A stretch of DNA of 64,000 nt from Terrisporobacter glycolicus ATCC 14880 = DSM 1288 (GCF_036812735.1 NZ_CP117523.1:3100001-3164000); one strand, 5' to 3'. Shown: positions 51,345 to 60,611, numbered from the stretch's first letter. The notes: generated by a model not told the origin, from the sequence alone. Numbers and translations: made by a program.

Positions 51345-52187
51345 TTAATCTTTATATATACTTTCAATATACTCTGCCACAACTTTAGATAATAATATCC
51401 TTTTATTACTGTAAGAATGATCCGTATTCATAAAAATTTCTTTTACATTACTTTTATTATATTTGTAAATTTCTTTCATTAAAGGTATGTGATGAAGTTT
51501 ATTAGGTCCTACAACATCTCCCTTAGCTGCAATTATTAAAATATTTTCTTTTGATAATTTCTCTGCTTTATTTGACAATTTCAAATATTTTCCATTTATC
51601 ATAGTTTCTCTAATTAATGCCATTGTATCTGTATCATTTAATGGTAAAATGGCTGTAGAAAACATATTTATCCCATCTATTAATTCTTCTTCATCTTCCT
51701 CCATTACACATCCTTTTAATCCAAAGTCATATGGACTAATCGAAACAGATGCTTTTATTCTTTCATCTATACAATTAATTAAAGTGAGAAATCCACCCAT
51801 ACTATGGCCAACAAGAAAAATATTATTTTTATCTATGTCATAAGTTTTTATATTGTCTTCATTATTTACAAAATCAATTACTTTATTTACATCTTCAATA
51901 CAATTTGAAAATGAAAATTTTCCTTTTACTCCCCAGCACCCTCTGTAATGAAATGTAAGTACATTTAAACCACATCTTCTAAGGCTATGTGACAAGTCAT
52001 GATTATCTTCATATCCTGGAAAACCATGCAATAAAATTACAGTTGGATTAGGACCCTTTTTGCTTGGAGTTAGTATGGTTCCAATTAAATCTTCTCCATG
52101 GCTATTTATTTTAATATCATACAAATCAGGAAAATATTCATCTCCCAATTCTACATCTGGGTCTATAAAAATCATTTTACTATTCAT
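51345..52187 (-). CDS. Alpha/beta hydrolase
   Basis: 280 residues. The nucleophile elbow is GHSMGG (FLVGHSMGGFLTL), with the oxyanion loop LLHGFPGYEDNHDL and the catalytic His in MNTDHSYSNKRI. The acid is probably in the AAKGDVVGP strand. It resembles the serine aminopeptidase/YtmA-type soluble esterases. The substrate is unknown. The SD is weak (GAGAGAGTG). It is the first gene of a pair with the EamA transporter. Confidence 0.9.
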   Translation of the reverse strand: MNSKMIFIDPDVELGDEYFPDLYDIKINSHGEDLIGTILTPSKKGPNPTVILLHGFPGYEDNHDLSHSLRRCGLNVLTFHYRGCWGVKGKFSFSNCIEDVNKVIDFVNNEDNIKTYDIDKNNIFLVGHSMGGFLTLINCIDERIKASVSISPYDFGLKGCVMEEDEEELIDGINMFSTAILPLNDTDTMALIRETMINGKYLKLSNKAEKLSKENILIIAAKGDVVGPNKLHHIPLMKEIYKYNKSNVKEIFMNTDHSYSNKRILLSKVVAEYIESIYKD

Positions 52188-52364
52188 TTCACTCTCTCAC
52201 TTAACAACAAAACTTATTATATAAATTATAACTAATGAAAAATATAATTAGTTTAATATTCTAAATTTTTGCAAAAAATTTTATTTTAGTCACATCTATT
52301 AGCCTTTTAACTATATAATATTATATAGAGTAATCTAAATTTTTAATTAAAGAGGACGATTATA

Positions 52365-53081
52365 ATGAGGAAAGTAAAAAAAATTAACATGATTGTTAAG
52401 GCTTTTTATAATATATTTGGTACACTTCCTTTGTTAATAACACTATATATATATCCCTTAATCCCTAGCAAAATTCCTATTCATTATTGGATGAATGGAA
52501 CTATAGATAGATGGGGAAGTAAAAATGAATTATTTATTGTTCCAATAATAATTTTCTTATTGTTTGTTGTTTTTAAACCTAAGTTCTTTTATTTAAATTT
52601 TAATTATGAACCCGAAGATAAAATAACAAGATGGAATAACTATTATTTTTTGATAATATTAAATATTTTAGTATATACAAATATATATATTTCTTTAAAC
52701 TATGAGACTTGTTTAGACAATTTTAACTTTTACAATTTTTTTGCTTGTTCTATTTGTTTTCTATTTGGCTTTTATGGTAACTATATTCCTAATTGTAGTA
52801 GAATCTCTAGCTTTTCTATAAGAAATAAATATACCTTAGAAAGTCATATTATTTGGCATAAAACTCATAGATTTTGCGGAATACTTTGGTTTACTGGTAG
52901 CATCATGTTCTTTCCTATACTTTTGTTTAGCAGTAACTATTACCTTTTACCTATTGTAGTCTTAATGTTATGTATTTTTTTAATATCTCCCATTATATAT
53001 ATGAAATATCTTCATGAGAAATATATTAAAGGTGAGTTGAAAGATAATACTCGTAGAAAAAGAATTCATCATTCTCATTAA
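52365..53081 (+). CDS. DUF1648 membrane protein
   Basis: 238 residues and about six membrane helices. The DUF1648 signature YPLIPSKIPIHYWMNGTIDR, then WGSKNELFIVPIIIFL, is clear after the first helix; it is found in SdpI-like immunity proteins and some regulators. The SdpI C-terminal pattern (SxxTWxxT) is not obvious; KTHRFCGILWFTGSIMFF may be its counterpart. There is no toxin gene nearby, so an immunity role is only a possibility. SD AGAGGA. Confidence 0.82.
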   Translation: MRKVKKINMIVKAFYNIFGTLPLLITLYIYPLIPSKIPIHYWMNGTIDRWGSKNELFIVPIIIFLLFVVFKPKFFYLNFNYEPEDKITRWNNYYFLIILNILVYTNIYISLNYETCLDNFNFYNFFACSICFLFGFYGNYIPNCSRISSFSIRNKYTLESHIIWHKTHRFCGILWFTGSIMFFPILLFSSNYYLLPIVVLMLCIFLISPIIYMKYLHEKYIKGELKDNTRRKRIHHSH

Positions 53082-53083
53082 TT

Positions 53084-53122
53084 AAAAAGACTGTAGATAA
53101 TTATAATATCTACAGTCTTTTT
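53084..53122. terminator. Bidirectional terminator between the DUF1648 and HD-GYP genes
   Basis: AAAAAGACTGTAGATA (53084-53099) pairs exactly with 53107-53122; T runs on both strands. Confidence 0.93.
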
Positions 53123-53134
53123 AACTATTTTCTC

Positions 53135-54175
53135 TTACAAATTTACTAATTCAAATTTATAATGAATTTTCTCAAATATATCTATTATATTAGGATCAAA
53201 TGATTTTCCTTTCCCATCAATTATTATTTTAAGAGCAACTTCATGTTCAAGAGCTTCTTTATAAGGTCTTTTTGTTGTTAATGCATCATAAACATCAGCT
53301 ACTGCCATTATTCTAGCACTTATAGGTATTTCTTCTCCTTTTAATCCACATGGATAACCGCTCCCATCCCATCTTTCATGATGATAGTGAGCCATATCTT
53401 TTGCTATATATAAAAAACTTTCTCCGCTAGTTTCATCTATCATTTTTTGTAACGTTTGCCCACCTAACTCTGCATGGTTTTTCATATATTCAAATTCTTC
53501 ATCATCTAATGCTCCTACTTTTAATAGTGTAGCATCATTAATACCTATCTTCCCTACATCATGAAGTGGTGCTGACCTTACTATATCTATTATGTATTCA
53601 GATGTTAAAATATCATTATATAGCCCTGATTCAACAATTTCTTCTGTCAAAATTTTAACATATTCTGCTGTGCGCTTTACATGTCCCCCCGTGTTCTCAT
53701 CTCTACATTCCACAAGTTCTGCCAAAGATAACATCATTACATCCTGTAAATGCTCTATCATTTCTGTTTTTTCATAAACCTTGTTTTCTAAATCATTTTT
53801 ATATTCACTAATTTCTAAGTGTAACTTCACCCTATTTATGGTTATCTGAGGAATAAATGGCTTTATAATAACGTCTACTACCCCTAATTCTAATCCTCTT
53901 AACTCTTCTTCACTATAAGGCAAAGTAGTTAAAAAAATAACTGGTATGCTGTCTAATTCTGGATTTTCCTTTATTTTTCTTAGAGTTTCGTATCCATCCA
54001 TATCTGGCTTATTTATATCTAATAATATCAAATCTGGCTTATTCTTAGATATAAATTTTAATGTTTGAGATCCAGATAGGAGTAAACTTACCTTATAATA
54101 TGGCTTTAATATTTTTTCTGCAAGTTTTAAATTTGTTACATTTCCATCTACGACTAATACATGCTTATGTTTCAT
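53135..54175 (-). CDS. Response regulator with HD-GYP domain, probable c-di-GMP phosphodiesterase
   Basis: 346 residues. Receiver at 1-125 with phospho-acceptor in LILLDINKPDMDGYETLRKI and the switch Thr/Lys in VIFLTTLPYS and VDVIIKPFIP. A coiled linker follows (about 125-145). HD-GYP at about 150-340: GGHVKRTAEYVKIL, APLHDVGKIGINDATLLKVG, the HAELGG motif, and HHERWDGSGYPCGLKGEEIP with the GYP signature. It should hydrolyse c-di-GMP when activated. SD GGAGGG. No kinase is adjacent. It may act on the ligand pool read by the riboswitch at 1773-1855. Confidence 0.94.
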   Translation of the reverse strand: MKHKHVLVVDGNVTNLKLAEKILKPYYKVSLLLSGSQTLKFISKNKPDLILLDINKPDMDGYETLRKIKENPELDSIPVIFLTTLPYSEEELRGLELGVVDVIIKPFIPQITINRVKLHLEISEYKNDLENKVYEKTEMIEHLQDVMMLSLAELVECRDENTGGHVKRTAEYVKILTEEIVESGLYNDILTSEYIIDIVRSAPLHDVGKIGINDATLLKVGALDDEEFEYMKNHAELGGQTLQKMIDETSGESFLYIAKDMAHYHHERWDGSGYPCGLKGEEIPISARIMAVADVYDALTTKRPYKEALEHEVALKIIIDGKGKSFDPNIIDIFEKIHYKFELVNL

Positions 54176-54273
54176 TTGCCCTCCTCCAAATATTTAAACA
54201 CAATCACCCTATAATATTTACAATACTTTACATTTGTATCTTTATTTTTATATACTATAACTATATAAAAACT

Positions 54274-54309
54274 TAATAAAAAAATCCAACCATTATTATG
54301 GAAGGATTA
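54274..54309 (-). terminator. Terminator of the PfkB kinase gene
   Basis: AATCCAACCAT (54283-54293) pairs with ATGGAAGGATT (54298-54308) except for a two-base internal mismatch. On the reverse strand a T7 tract follows (54282-54276). Confidence 0.75.
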
Positions 54310-54321
54310 TAATTTTAAGGA

Positions 54322-55278
54322 TTATTTATTATATTTTACATGAGTCCATTGTATATTATCAACATATTTTTTAACTAAATCATAGCACATATCAGTATGA
54401 ATAGTTTCTTCTGTTGATATAGTTATAGTTGACATGGAAATAGCAAACTTAAGTGTATCTATTAATGAAATATTTTCCATATACCCATGAGCTATTCCTG
54501 CAACAAAAGAATCTCCGGCTCCTGTCACATTTACAACTTTAACATCATTAGCTTTTAGTTTACCTTCTTCTACTCCATTGTTATAGTATATTCCGTCTTC
54601 ATCTAATGTAATAAATACATTTTTTATTCCTAAATCAATAAAGTATTTTCCAGCTTTTTTTACATCTTCATCATTTTTGATTTTAAATCCGCACATTATT
54701 TCAGCTTCATATCTGTTTGGCTTTATAGTGTGGAAATATTTTATTAAATGTTTTACACCTTCTGCTTTTGCCGCAGATACAGGATCTAATATGAATTTGG
54801 TTTCTCCACTAAAATTTTTAAGTATATATTCTACTATGTCCGGTCTATCTGAATCTAATATCATATATTCAGAATTTCTTATTGTTTCTGCCTTAGAGTC
54901 GATAAATTCAGTAGTAAATTTATCTATTATTTTCATATCTACTACTGCTGATACCATCTCTCCTTGGTGGTTAAGTATTGCCATATATGTTGGTGTATGG
55001 CCACCTTCTATAATTAAAGAATCACTCATATCGTAATTCATAAGCTTTGAATGTTCTATCATTCTATTTCCAGTTTCATCATCACCTAAGATTGATATAA
55101 ACTTAGTATTAACTCCTACTCTAGACATACATTCAGCTATGTTTCTGCAAACACCTCCAAAAGAAGTCTTCACCTGACCTGGGTTAGAGTCATTGCATCT
55201 ATAATTATTATCCGTAAATCCACAAATATCAAAAACTGATACTCCGAATACTAATGCATAGGAATTTGTATTTTTCAT
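54322..55278 (-). CDS. PfkB family carbohydrate/nucleoside kinase
   Basis: 318 residues. Start motif FGVSVFDICGF, substrate-side SFGGVCRNIAECMSRVGVNT, FILDPVSAAKAEGVKH, IKPNRYEAEIMCGF and the catalytic VNVTGAGDSFVAGIAHG. The combination of FGGVCRNIAE with a DPVSA motif is close to pseudouridine kinase (PsuK) of Clostridia, but no pseudouridine glycosidase gene is nearby. Function: ATP-dependent phosphorylation of a sugar or nucleoside. SD AAAGG is rather distant from the ATG. Confidence 0.88.
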   Translation of the reverse strand: MKNTNSYALVFGVSVFDICGFTDNNYRCNDSNPGQVKTSFGGVCRNIAECMSRVGVNTKFISILGDDETGNRMIEHSKLMNYDMSDSLIIEGGHTPTYMAILNHQGEMVSAVVDMKIIDKFTTEFIDSKAETIRNSEYMILDSDRPDIVEYILKNFSGETKFILDPVSAAKAEGVKHLIKYFHTIKPNRYEAEIMCGFKIKNDEDVKKAGKYFIDLGIKNVFITLDEDGIYYNNGVEEGKLKANDVKVVNVTGAGDSFVAGIAHGYMENISLIDTLKFAISMSTITISTEETIHTDMCYDLVKKYVDNIQWTHVKYNK

Positions 55279-55446
55279 AATATAATCGTAACCTTTCTAA
55301 GAAATTATTTTTATATTTTAACATATTTTTAACGTAAATTTCTACAAATTTCAACATTTTCACAATGTATTTTTTTTACATCTTATATAAATTTATTTTT
55401 CCACACATATAATAACTTATTAGTCACGAAAATATTGCCATAATTA

Positions 55447-55536
55447 TTACATATAAAATATATTACGCTGACTTATTAAAAATGAAATACCACTAAAAAT
55501 CAATCCAATACAAATGCATTTTTTATTATTATTCAT
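55447..55536 (-). CDS. Candidate 29-residue membrane microprotein
   Basis: An ATG at 55536 preceded by GAGGATG opens a 29-codon frame: a short Asn/Lys-rich start, then one hydrophobic segment (CICIGLIFSGISFLI), then a polar end. It lies 24 bases downstream of the DUF2812 gene in the same direction, so it could be the third gene of the PadR operon. It is too short to judge by composition; conservation would decide. Confidence 0.4.
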   Translation of the reverse strand: MNNNKKCICIGLIFSGISFLISQRNIFYM

Positions 55537-55560
55537 ATTTATCATCCTCAAATAAAATTT

Positions 55561-56106
55561 TTATTTATCTTCCATTTTTTCATTCATTATATCAAGACCT
55601 TTTTTTATCCATAGAAAAATCCCCCAGAACAATATTGCTTCAATACCGATAATTATATCCATATATTTTATTGAAATAAATGTATATATCAAAGCAAATA
55701 TAAGCTCTACTACAAATACCACCTTACCTAATTTACACCATCTACCTAACATTTCTTTGTAAGAAGTATGATCTGTGTATATTTCATATTCACTAATGTC
55801 ACTATTTTCATTGTATTCTTTTCTAAAGTAATTCCAACCATTGTAAGTTGAATTAATGTATTCCCATCCTAAATCTTCAAACATTTCTATATATCTTTTT
55901 TTCTCTATGGATTTTTTCATAGTTTCTGGATTATAGTCTATTTTATATACATATTTATTTGAATCATCTTTTTCATATACACTATGGAAACACCCACCCT
56001 TTACAAGTTGCCATCCATCATTACTATTCTCATTTATAAAATTTTCCTCTTTTTCATAATTCCAAGCAGTATATACTCTATATGATTTTTTTAATTCTTT
56101 TTCCAT
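55561..56106 (-). CDS. DUF2812 membrane protein, partner of PadR
   Basis: 181 residues. The DUF2812 domain (about 10-120) has YRVYTAWNYEKEENFINENS, GWQLVKGGCFHSVYEKDDSN, and YIEMFEDLGWEYINSTYNGW, and two C-terminal membrane helices follow (about 130-170). In Firmicutes this domain typically follows a PadR regulator and is believed to take part in sensing. It starts 19 bases after the PadR gene, SD AGAGGGGG. Confidence 0.9.
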   Translation of the reverse strand: MEKELKKSYRVYTAWNYEKEENFINENSNDGWQLVKGGCFHSVYEKDDSNKYVYKIDYNPETMKKSIEKKRYIEMFEDLGWEYINSTYNGWNYFRKEYNENSDISEYEIYTDHTSYKEMLGRWCKLGKVVFVVELIFALIYTFISIKYMDIIIGIEAILFWGIFLWIKKGLDIMNEKMEDK

Positions 56107-56125
56107 TTTTATTATCCCCCTCTTT

Positions 56126-56452
56126 TTATATATTGTCTTCTATCAATTTTGCACTATTCAGTAGCTCTTTAAGCCTTTTTATTTCACCATATAATATATC
56201 AATTCCCTCTTTTGTTATTTCATATGTTCTTCTTCTATCATCACTGTCATCTACTGTTATACTATCTCTTATCCATCCTTTTTTTATCATTTTACTTACT
56301 GCAGTATACATTGTTCCCGACCCTATTTTCACCCTATTATTTGAAAATTTCATAGCATCTTGCATTATTCCATAACCATGATTAGGTCCTTTATATAAAC
56401 AAAGCAAAATATAGTAATAGCTTTCTGTTAAAGGTTCATACTTCTTTGTCAT
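56126..56452 (-). CDS. PadR family transcriptional repressor
   Basis: 108 residues. The winged HTH reads SYYYILLCLYKGPNHGYGIM and GSGTMYTAVSKMIKKGWIRD, then the DRRRTYEITKEGIDIL wing, all diagnostic for PadR. It should respond to a small molecule or envelope stress and repress its own operon. Two strong inverted repeats in its promoter are its likely operators. The gene order PadR-DUF2812 is standard; the adjacent ABC transporter (56641-59783) may be a further target but has its own promoter. Confidence 0.93.
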   Translation of the reverse strand: MTKKYEPLTESYYYILLCLYKGPNHGYGIMQDAMKFSNNRVKIGSGTMYTAVSKMIKKGWIRDSITVDDSDDRRRTYEITKEGIDILYGEIKRLKELLNSAKLIEDNI

Positions 56453-56488
56453 CCATCATCATCCCTTCCTTTATTGTGTTGCATAACG

Positions 56489-56551
56489 ATATATCGTCAT
56501 ACGATATATTTAGCTTATTTATATCGTACCACGATATATGTCGTAGGTCAA
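56489..56551 (-). promoter_or_regulatory. PadR promoter with two palindromic operators
   Basis: ATATATCGT-CAT-ACGATATAT (56489-56509) is a perfect 9-3-9 inverted repeat, and TATATCGT-ACC-ACGATATA (56520-56538) a perfect 8-3-8 repeat of the same sequence. Centres are 30 bases apart. On the reverse strand TTGACC (56551-56546) and TACGAT (56528-56523) form a promoter with a 17-base spacer, and the second site covers the -10. Confidence 0.88.
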
Positions 56552-56585
56552 CATATTCCGAATATTATTTTACCATTTATCTGCA

Positions 56586-56617
56586 ATATAAAAGACTAGA
56601 GAGTTTTCTCTAGTCTA
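56586..56617 (-). terminator. Terminator of the FtsX-type ABC operon
   Basis: GACTAGAGA (56594-56602) pairs with TCTCTAGTC (56607-56615); on the reverse strand TTTTATAT follows. Confidence 0.8.
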
Positions 56618-56640
56618 ATCAATTAAAATATGTTTTTACT

Positions 56641-57363
56641 TTATAATTCTTTCATCTTTTCAATAATCTCACCATATAACTTATCTTTATTATTTCCTCT
56701 AATTTCATGAGCTATCAGTCCATCTTTTAACCATATTACCCTATTACAATAGCTAGCTATAACTGGATCATGTGTTACCATTATTAGAGTTTTTTTAAGC
56801 TCAACATTTGTATTTATCAAAATATCTATTATAGTTTTACCTGTTTTTGAGTCTAAGTTTCCTGTAGGCTCATCCGCATAAATAATACTTGGATCATTTA
56901 TTAAAGCTCTACAAATTGCTGTCCTTTGCTTTTCACCACCTGAAATATTAGATGGCTTTTTACTTAATAGATGTTCTATACCAACTTTTTTAGCATAATA
57001 ATTACATTTCTCAAACATAATTTCTTCTTCCTCTTTATTTATTATCATAGGAAGCATGATATTTTCTTGAACAGTTAAACTATCTAATAATCGAAATTCT
57101 TGAAATACAAATCCTATGTCATTTAATCTAATTTCTGAAATTTCATCACTACATAAGTTTTTACTTTCCTTACCTTTATAATAAACCTCTCCACATGTAG
57201 AAGAATCTATAAGACCTAATATTTTTAATAATGTGGTTTTCCCACATCCAGAGTTTCCCATAATTGCAATTCTTTCGCCTTCTTCTATTTGGAAGTTTAA
57301 TCCTCTTAATACATCAACACTTCCAAAAGATTTTTTTAAGTCAACTACTTTCATAATTTCCAT
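56641..57363 (-). CDS. ABC transporter ATP-binding protein (MacB/LolD/BceA type)
   Basis: 240 residues. Walker A GNSGCGKTTLLK, Q-loop FVFQEFRLLDSLTV, signature NISGGEKQRTAICRAL, Walker B IIYADEPTGNLDS and switch His VTHDPVIASYC. The ADEPTGNLD form is typical of the MacB/LolD/BceA family that works with FtsX-type permeases. It starts 2 bases after the permease gene; SD GGAGGG lies in its end. Function: probably peptide resistance, sensing or mechanotransmission, as in the family. Confidence 0.93.
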   Translation of the reverse strand: MEIMKVVDLKKSFGSVDVLRGLNFQIEEGERIAIMGNSGCGKTTLLKILGLIDSSTCGEVYYKGKESKNLCSDEISEIRLNDIGFVFQEFRLLDSLTVQENIMLPMIINKEEEEIMFEKCNYYAKKVGIEHLLSKKPSNISGGEKQRTAICRALINDPSIIYADEPTGNLDSKTGKTIIDILINTNVELKKTLIMVTHDPVIASYCNRVIWLKDGLIAHEIRGNNKDKLYGEIIEKMKEL

Positions 57364-57365
57364 AG

Positions 57366-59783
57366 CTATTTCCCTCCAATATTTCTAATTAAAAAATGAG
57401 ATATAATAAAAGTTGATATACTATATATAACTAGAAAAACTAACATAATACTTATATAAATTTTCCCACTTGATATTATTTCTGAATAAGTAAATCCACG
57501 CATATAAACTGTGATTATAACAAATATTAAAGAAGTTACTATTGCTAATATACATGGTAAAAAAGCAAATGATGTTATTTCTCTTATTATTATAGAGTTG
57601 GACTTCTTTTTCTTTTCTCCTAAATAACTAAGCAATTGATAACGATTTTTATAATAAGATATATTACCAAAAGCATGTACAAAAATAATTATTATACTTG
57701 CAATTACAAATGTTAATAGTATTGATATATTAATAATTAATTTAAATATTTTTTCCCCTTGAAAACCATCATTTAAATCTTTGGAGTTATAAAGATGCTT
57801 CACATTGCTATCAAGATCACTTTTTTCTTTATGAGTTTTTCCATAATTACTCATATAACTTTCTAATGATTTATCATTACTTGCATTACTATTAACTGTC
57901 ATTAAATACTTGATGCCATCACTAGTATTATGTTTATTATTAAAATAATCATCGGAGAAAATCACTATATTTTCATACATTACATTTGTAAATCTTCCAA
58001 ATAGTATTTCTCTTTTTTCACCAACTACCTTATAATCATTGCTAAATATAATCTTTCTTAATCCTGGATTATATAGTTCCGCCTCACCTATTTTAATTAA
58101 TGGCTTAGATCTTATAGCATAAAAATCTAGCGGATGAGCTTTATTTGATTTATCTTCTTGATATAAAATATAAATTTCTTTATCTTTTAAATTTAATTTT
58201 TTTCCACTTATCTTTTCGTAGGTGCTTTGAGAAATACCAAGATGGTGACCTATAGGTATTGTTTTAAATAAATCTCCATATCCTCCATCTTCTCCTCCTG
58301 GTACAGTAACTCTTACTACAGGATAAAGATCACTATTTACATTAAATTTATTACTAATATTTTCTAAATCATTTTTATCTTTTTCATATCCTAAACATAC
58401 ATAATCATAAGGATAAAGTTCTTTAGTTTCTAAAGGAAATAAAGTAGCTATTTGAAAAATACTTGTGAAAAACATTACAAAAAGTAATGTATATAATGTT
58501 AAAGAATTTTTTAAATAGGTTCTAGATTTATAAAGTGCAAGATTTAGAGGTAAAATATTTTTCAAATAATATTTTTTATTTTTTATTTTATTAAGAATAT
58601 AACCTGCTCCATAATAAACTAACATTACAAATATTATTATCCAAGGATAAATTATATATTTTGATTCAGCCCAATGAGGATTTGAATAAAATTCAAATAA
58701 TATTATAAGTAATACTGGCAATATAAGTATTACCTTTTTATATTTTGGAAGTTTTTCTTCCATATCTGAAGATGAAATATTAGTAATACTACCCTCAATA
58801 GCTAAATCTTGAACTATTGCCATAATAAATCCTAAAATTACTACACATCCTATAAATGATAACTCTGTAACAAGAATTAAATCTACACTTGGTATATTAG
58901 GATTTTCCAAATAAAATTCATATACTTTTCTAAAAACAAAGATCATTCCATTACCTAAAACAGCACCTATTACATAAGAAATTAATAAACTTACAATTAA
59001 TAAATATCTCATACATTTATATATTTCTTGTTTTTTCATACCTAATATCAATAGGGTTTTAAAATCATACATTCTGTTTTGTATATAGTTTTTAAGTGAA
59101 TAAAATTGAATTAATATTGTTACAATTGAAATAATAAATAATGCATTTATTACAACTGATGTAATTCCTTCAGTAATATATGCAATACTAGTTTGCTGCA
59201 TATCATGTACAATAAAAAGGTTTCCTAGAAAACCATAAATATATGTGACTGTCAATACTGCACTTATTATGAAAACTATATAATTTTTAATATTGGCTTT
59301 AAAATCCTGTAATAAAATTTTATAAATCCATTTATTATTCTTTTTCTTCTTTATTTTTTTATTATTAGACTCTTTATTTAATCTTTTTTGTTCCTTTATT
59401 TTTTTGTCTATATCTGCATCTTCGTAACTCAATTGACGAAAAACAAGAATACCTAAAGCAATTATTAATCTAATAAACAATACTATAGGTATTATTTCTA
59501 CACTATTTTGTTGACCCAAAATAAATAAAAATGCATACGTAGCGACATGAACTATTATCTCTCCCACTATAGATAAATATATTAATACATTCTCATATGT
59601 TACATTTTTTTTATCTTTATATACATAGATAAAATGTATTAAATATAAAAAAGATACTATTAAGTGAAATCCAAAATAAAATAATACTACCCTTTTATCC
59701 ACTTCATAAAATATCATGGATGGAATTACCCATAAAAAAATGCCACAAAAAATTAACACATTAAACAAAATTTTTTTCTTCAT
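57366..59783 (-). CDS. FtsX-type ABC transporter permease with extra N-terminal four-helix region
   Basis: 805 residues. Residues 1-120 contain four membrane helices not usual in FtsX permeases; a charged linker follows (KKIKKKKNNKWIYK). From about 150 there is the standard FtsX core: DFKANIKNYIVFIISAVLTV, then LKNYIQNRMYDFKTLLILGM (the coupling loop), an extracellular domain of roughly 220 residues between helices (about 460-680), and a C-terminal FtsX triple. The large outer domain recalls BceB-type antimicrobial-peptide permeases. The gene precedes its ATPase, the reverse of the usual BceAB order. SD AAAGGGTAGG. Confidence 0.88.
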   Translation of the reverse strand: MKKKILFNVLIFCGIFLWVIPSMIFYEVDKRVVLFYFGFHLIVSFLYLIHFIYVYKDKKNVTYENVLIYLSIVGEIIVHVATYAFLFILGQQNSVEIIPIVLFIRLIIALGILVFRQLSYEDADIDKKIKEQKRLNKESNNKKIKKKKNNKWIYKILLQDFKANIKNYIVFIISAVLTVTYIYGFLGNLFIVHDMQQTSIAYITEGITSVVINALFIISIVTILIQFYSLKNYIQNRMYDFKTLLILGMKKQEIYKCMRYLLIVSLLISYVIGAVLGNGMIFVFRKVYEFYLENPNIPSVDLILVTELSFIGCVVILGFIMAIVQDLAIEGSITNISSSDMEEKLPKYKKVILILPVLLIILFEFYSNPHWAESKYIIYPWIIIFVMLVYYGAGYILNKIKNKKYYLKNILPLNLALYKSRTYLKNSLTLYTLLFVMFFTSIFQIATLFPLETKELYPYDYVCLGYEKDKNDLENISNKFNVNSDLYPVVRVTVPGGEDGGYGDLFKTIPIGHHLGISQSTYEKISGKKLNLKDKEIYILYQEDKSNKAHPLDFYAIRSKPLIKIGEAELYNPGLRKIIFSNDYKVVGEKREILFGRFTNVMYENIVIFSDDYFNNKHNTSDGIKYLMTVNSNASNDKSLESYMSNYGKTHKEKSDLDSNVKHLYNSKDLNDGFQGEKIFKLIINISILLTFVIASIIIIFVHAFGNISYYKNRYQLLSYLGEKKKKSNSIIIREITSFAFLPCILAIVTSLIFVIITVYMRGFTYSEIISSGKIYISIMLVFLVIYSISTFIISHFLIRNIGGK

Positions 59784-60097
59784 AATTTCCTACCCTTTTT
59801 AATAAATTTTAATATTTTTGTTAAATTATTTAGCTTTATATATTTACTAATTTAATGCTGTCTAATTCAATAATATGGAATAATATGTTAAAAGTAAAGT
59901 TAGATAGTTTATTAAAACATTTTTTTTATAATAAAATTTAAATTTATAAAAGTCTTTATATTTCAATAAAAAAAGAGCATAGATATATTTATTCTTATAT
60001 AAATTCATCCACACTCTTTTTTCATTAGATATTCCACTTTTTATCTATATGTTTATTTTAATTTTTATTTATGCATATTTATATAAATCATCATAAT
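59784..60097 (-). other. Intergenic region between the ABC and BlaR-type operons
   Basis: It holds the promoter of the ABC operon (about 59790-59900, no clear operator seen) and a possible terminator at 59966-60022. There AAAAAGAG (reverse strand) and CTCTTTTTTT frame an imperfect 50-base hairpin that ends the 60098 gene transcript. No coding frame with an SD was found. Confidence 0.55.
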
Positions 60098-60589
60098 TTA
60101 TATATTAATTGTATATTCTTTATAAATTTGTTCCTCTCCAGAAGAATTATCATCATCTATTTCTTTTATTTTGTATTTTACTTTATCTAAATTCAACTTA
60201 GTGTATTCACCTATAGGTATATCTATATAATATCCTAAATCAGTTGGATATCCATATAAATAAACTATTGGAGCATTATCTTTTACAAATAGAATATTCA
60301 TCATACCTTCGTTCACTGTTTCTCTAAGTTTATTATATTTAAATCCTATTTCCTTTTCCATTTCACGTTTAGATAGATATGGTTGAAACACATAAACTTT
60401 GTCATAGTCAAAATCAAACAAGTCTTTACATACACTATTCTCTTTATTCAAATTACTTTTTAGATTTATTTCAAGCTTTTTTGTGTTATTACTTAATTTT
60501 ATATCTTTACTTTTTAATTTAAAAGCTAAAAAAGTACATATTATTATAAATACTATAATTAAAAACTTTTTAGTTTTTTTATTTCTCAT
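60098..60589 (-). CDS. Hypothetical membrane-anchored protein
   Basis: 163 residues. N-terminal anchor helix (FLIIVFIIICTFLAFKL), then an outer domain with FDFDYDKVYVFQPYLSKREM, KEIGFKYNKLRETVNEGMMN and ILFVKDNAPIVYLYGYPTDL. The FxDYDKxYxFxPY..EKxxGFKW-like pattern occurs in small exported proteins of Firmicutes with unknown role. It ends the BlaI operon, 22 bases after the small membrane protein gene. SD GAGAGGAAG. Confidence 0.8.
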   Translation of the reverse strand: MRNKKTKKFLIIVFIIICTFLAFKLKSKDIKLSNNTKKLEINLKSNLNKENSVCKDLFDFDYDKVYVFQPYLSKREMEKEIGFKYNKLRETVNEGMMNILFVKDNAPIVYLYGYPTDLGYYIDIPIGEYTKLNLDKVKYKIKEIDDDNSSGEEQIYKEYTINI

Positions 60590-60611
60590 TAACCAGTTCT
60601 TCCTCTCAATT

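Noticed and set aside
52365-53081. DUF1648 protein as an SdpI-type immunity protein with a toxin partner
   Set aside because: No toxin-like small exported gene lies next to it, and the SdpI C-terminal signature is unclear.
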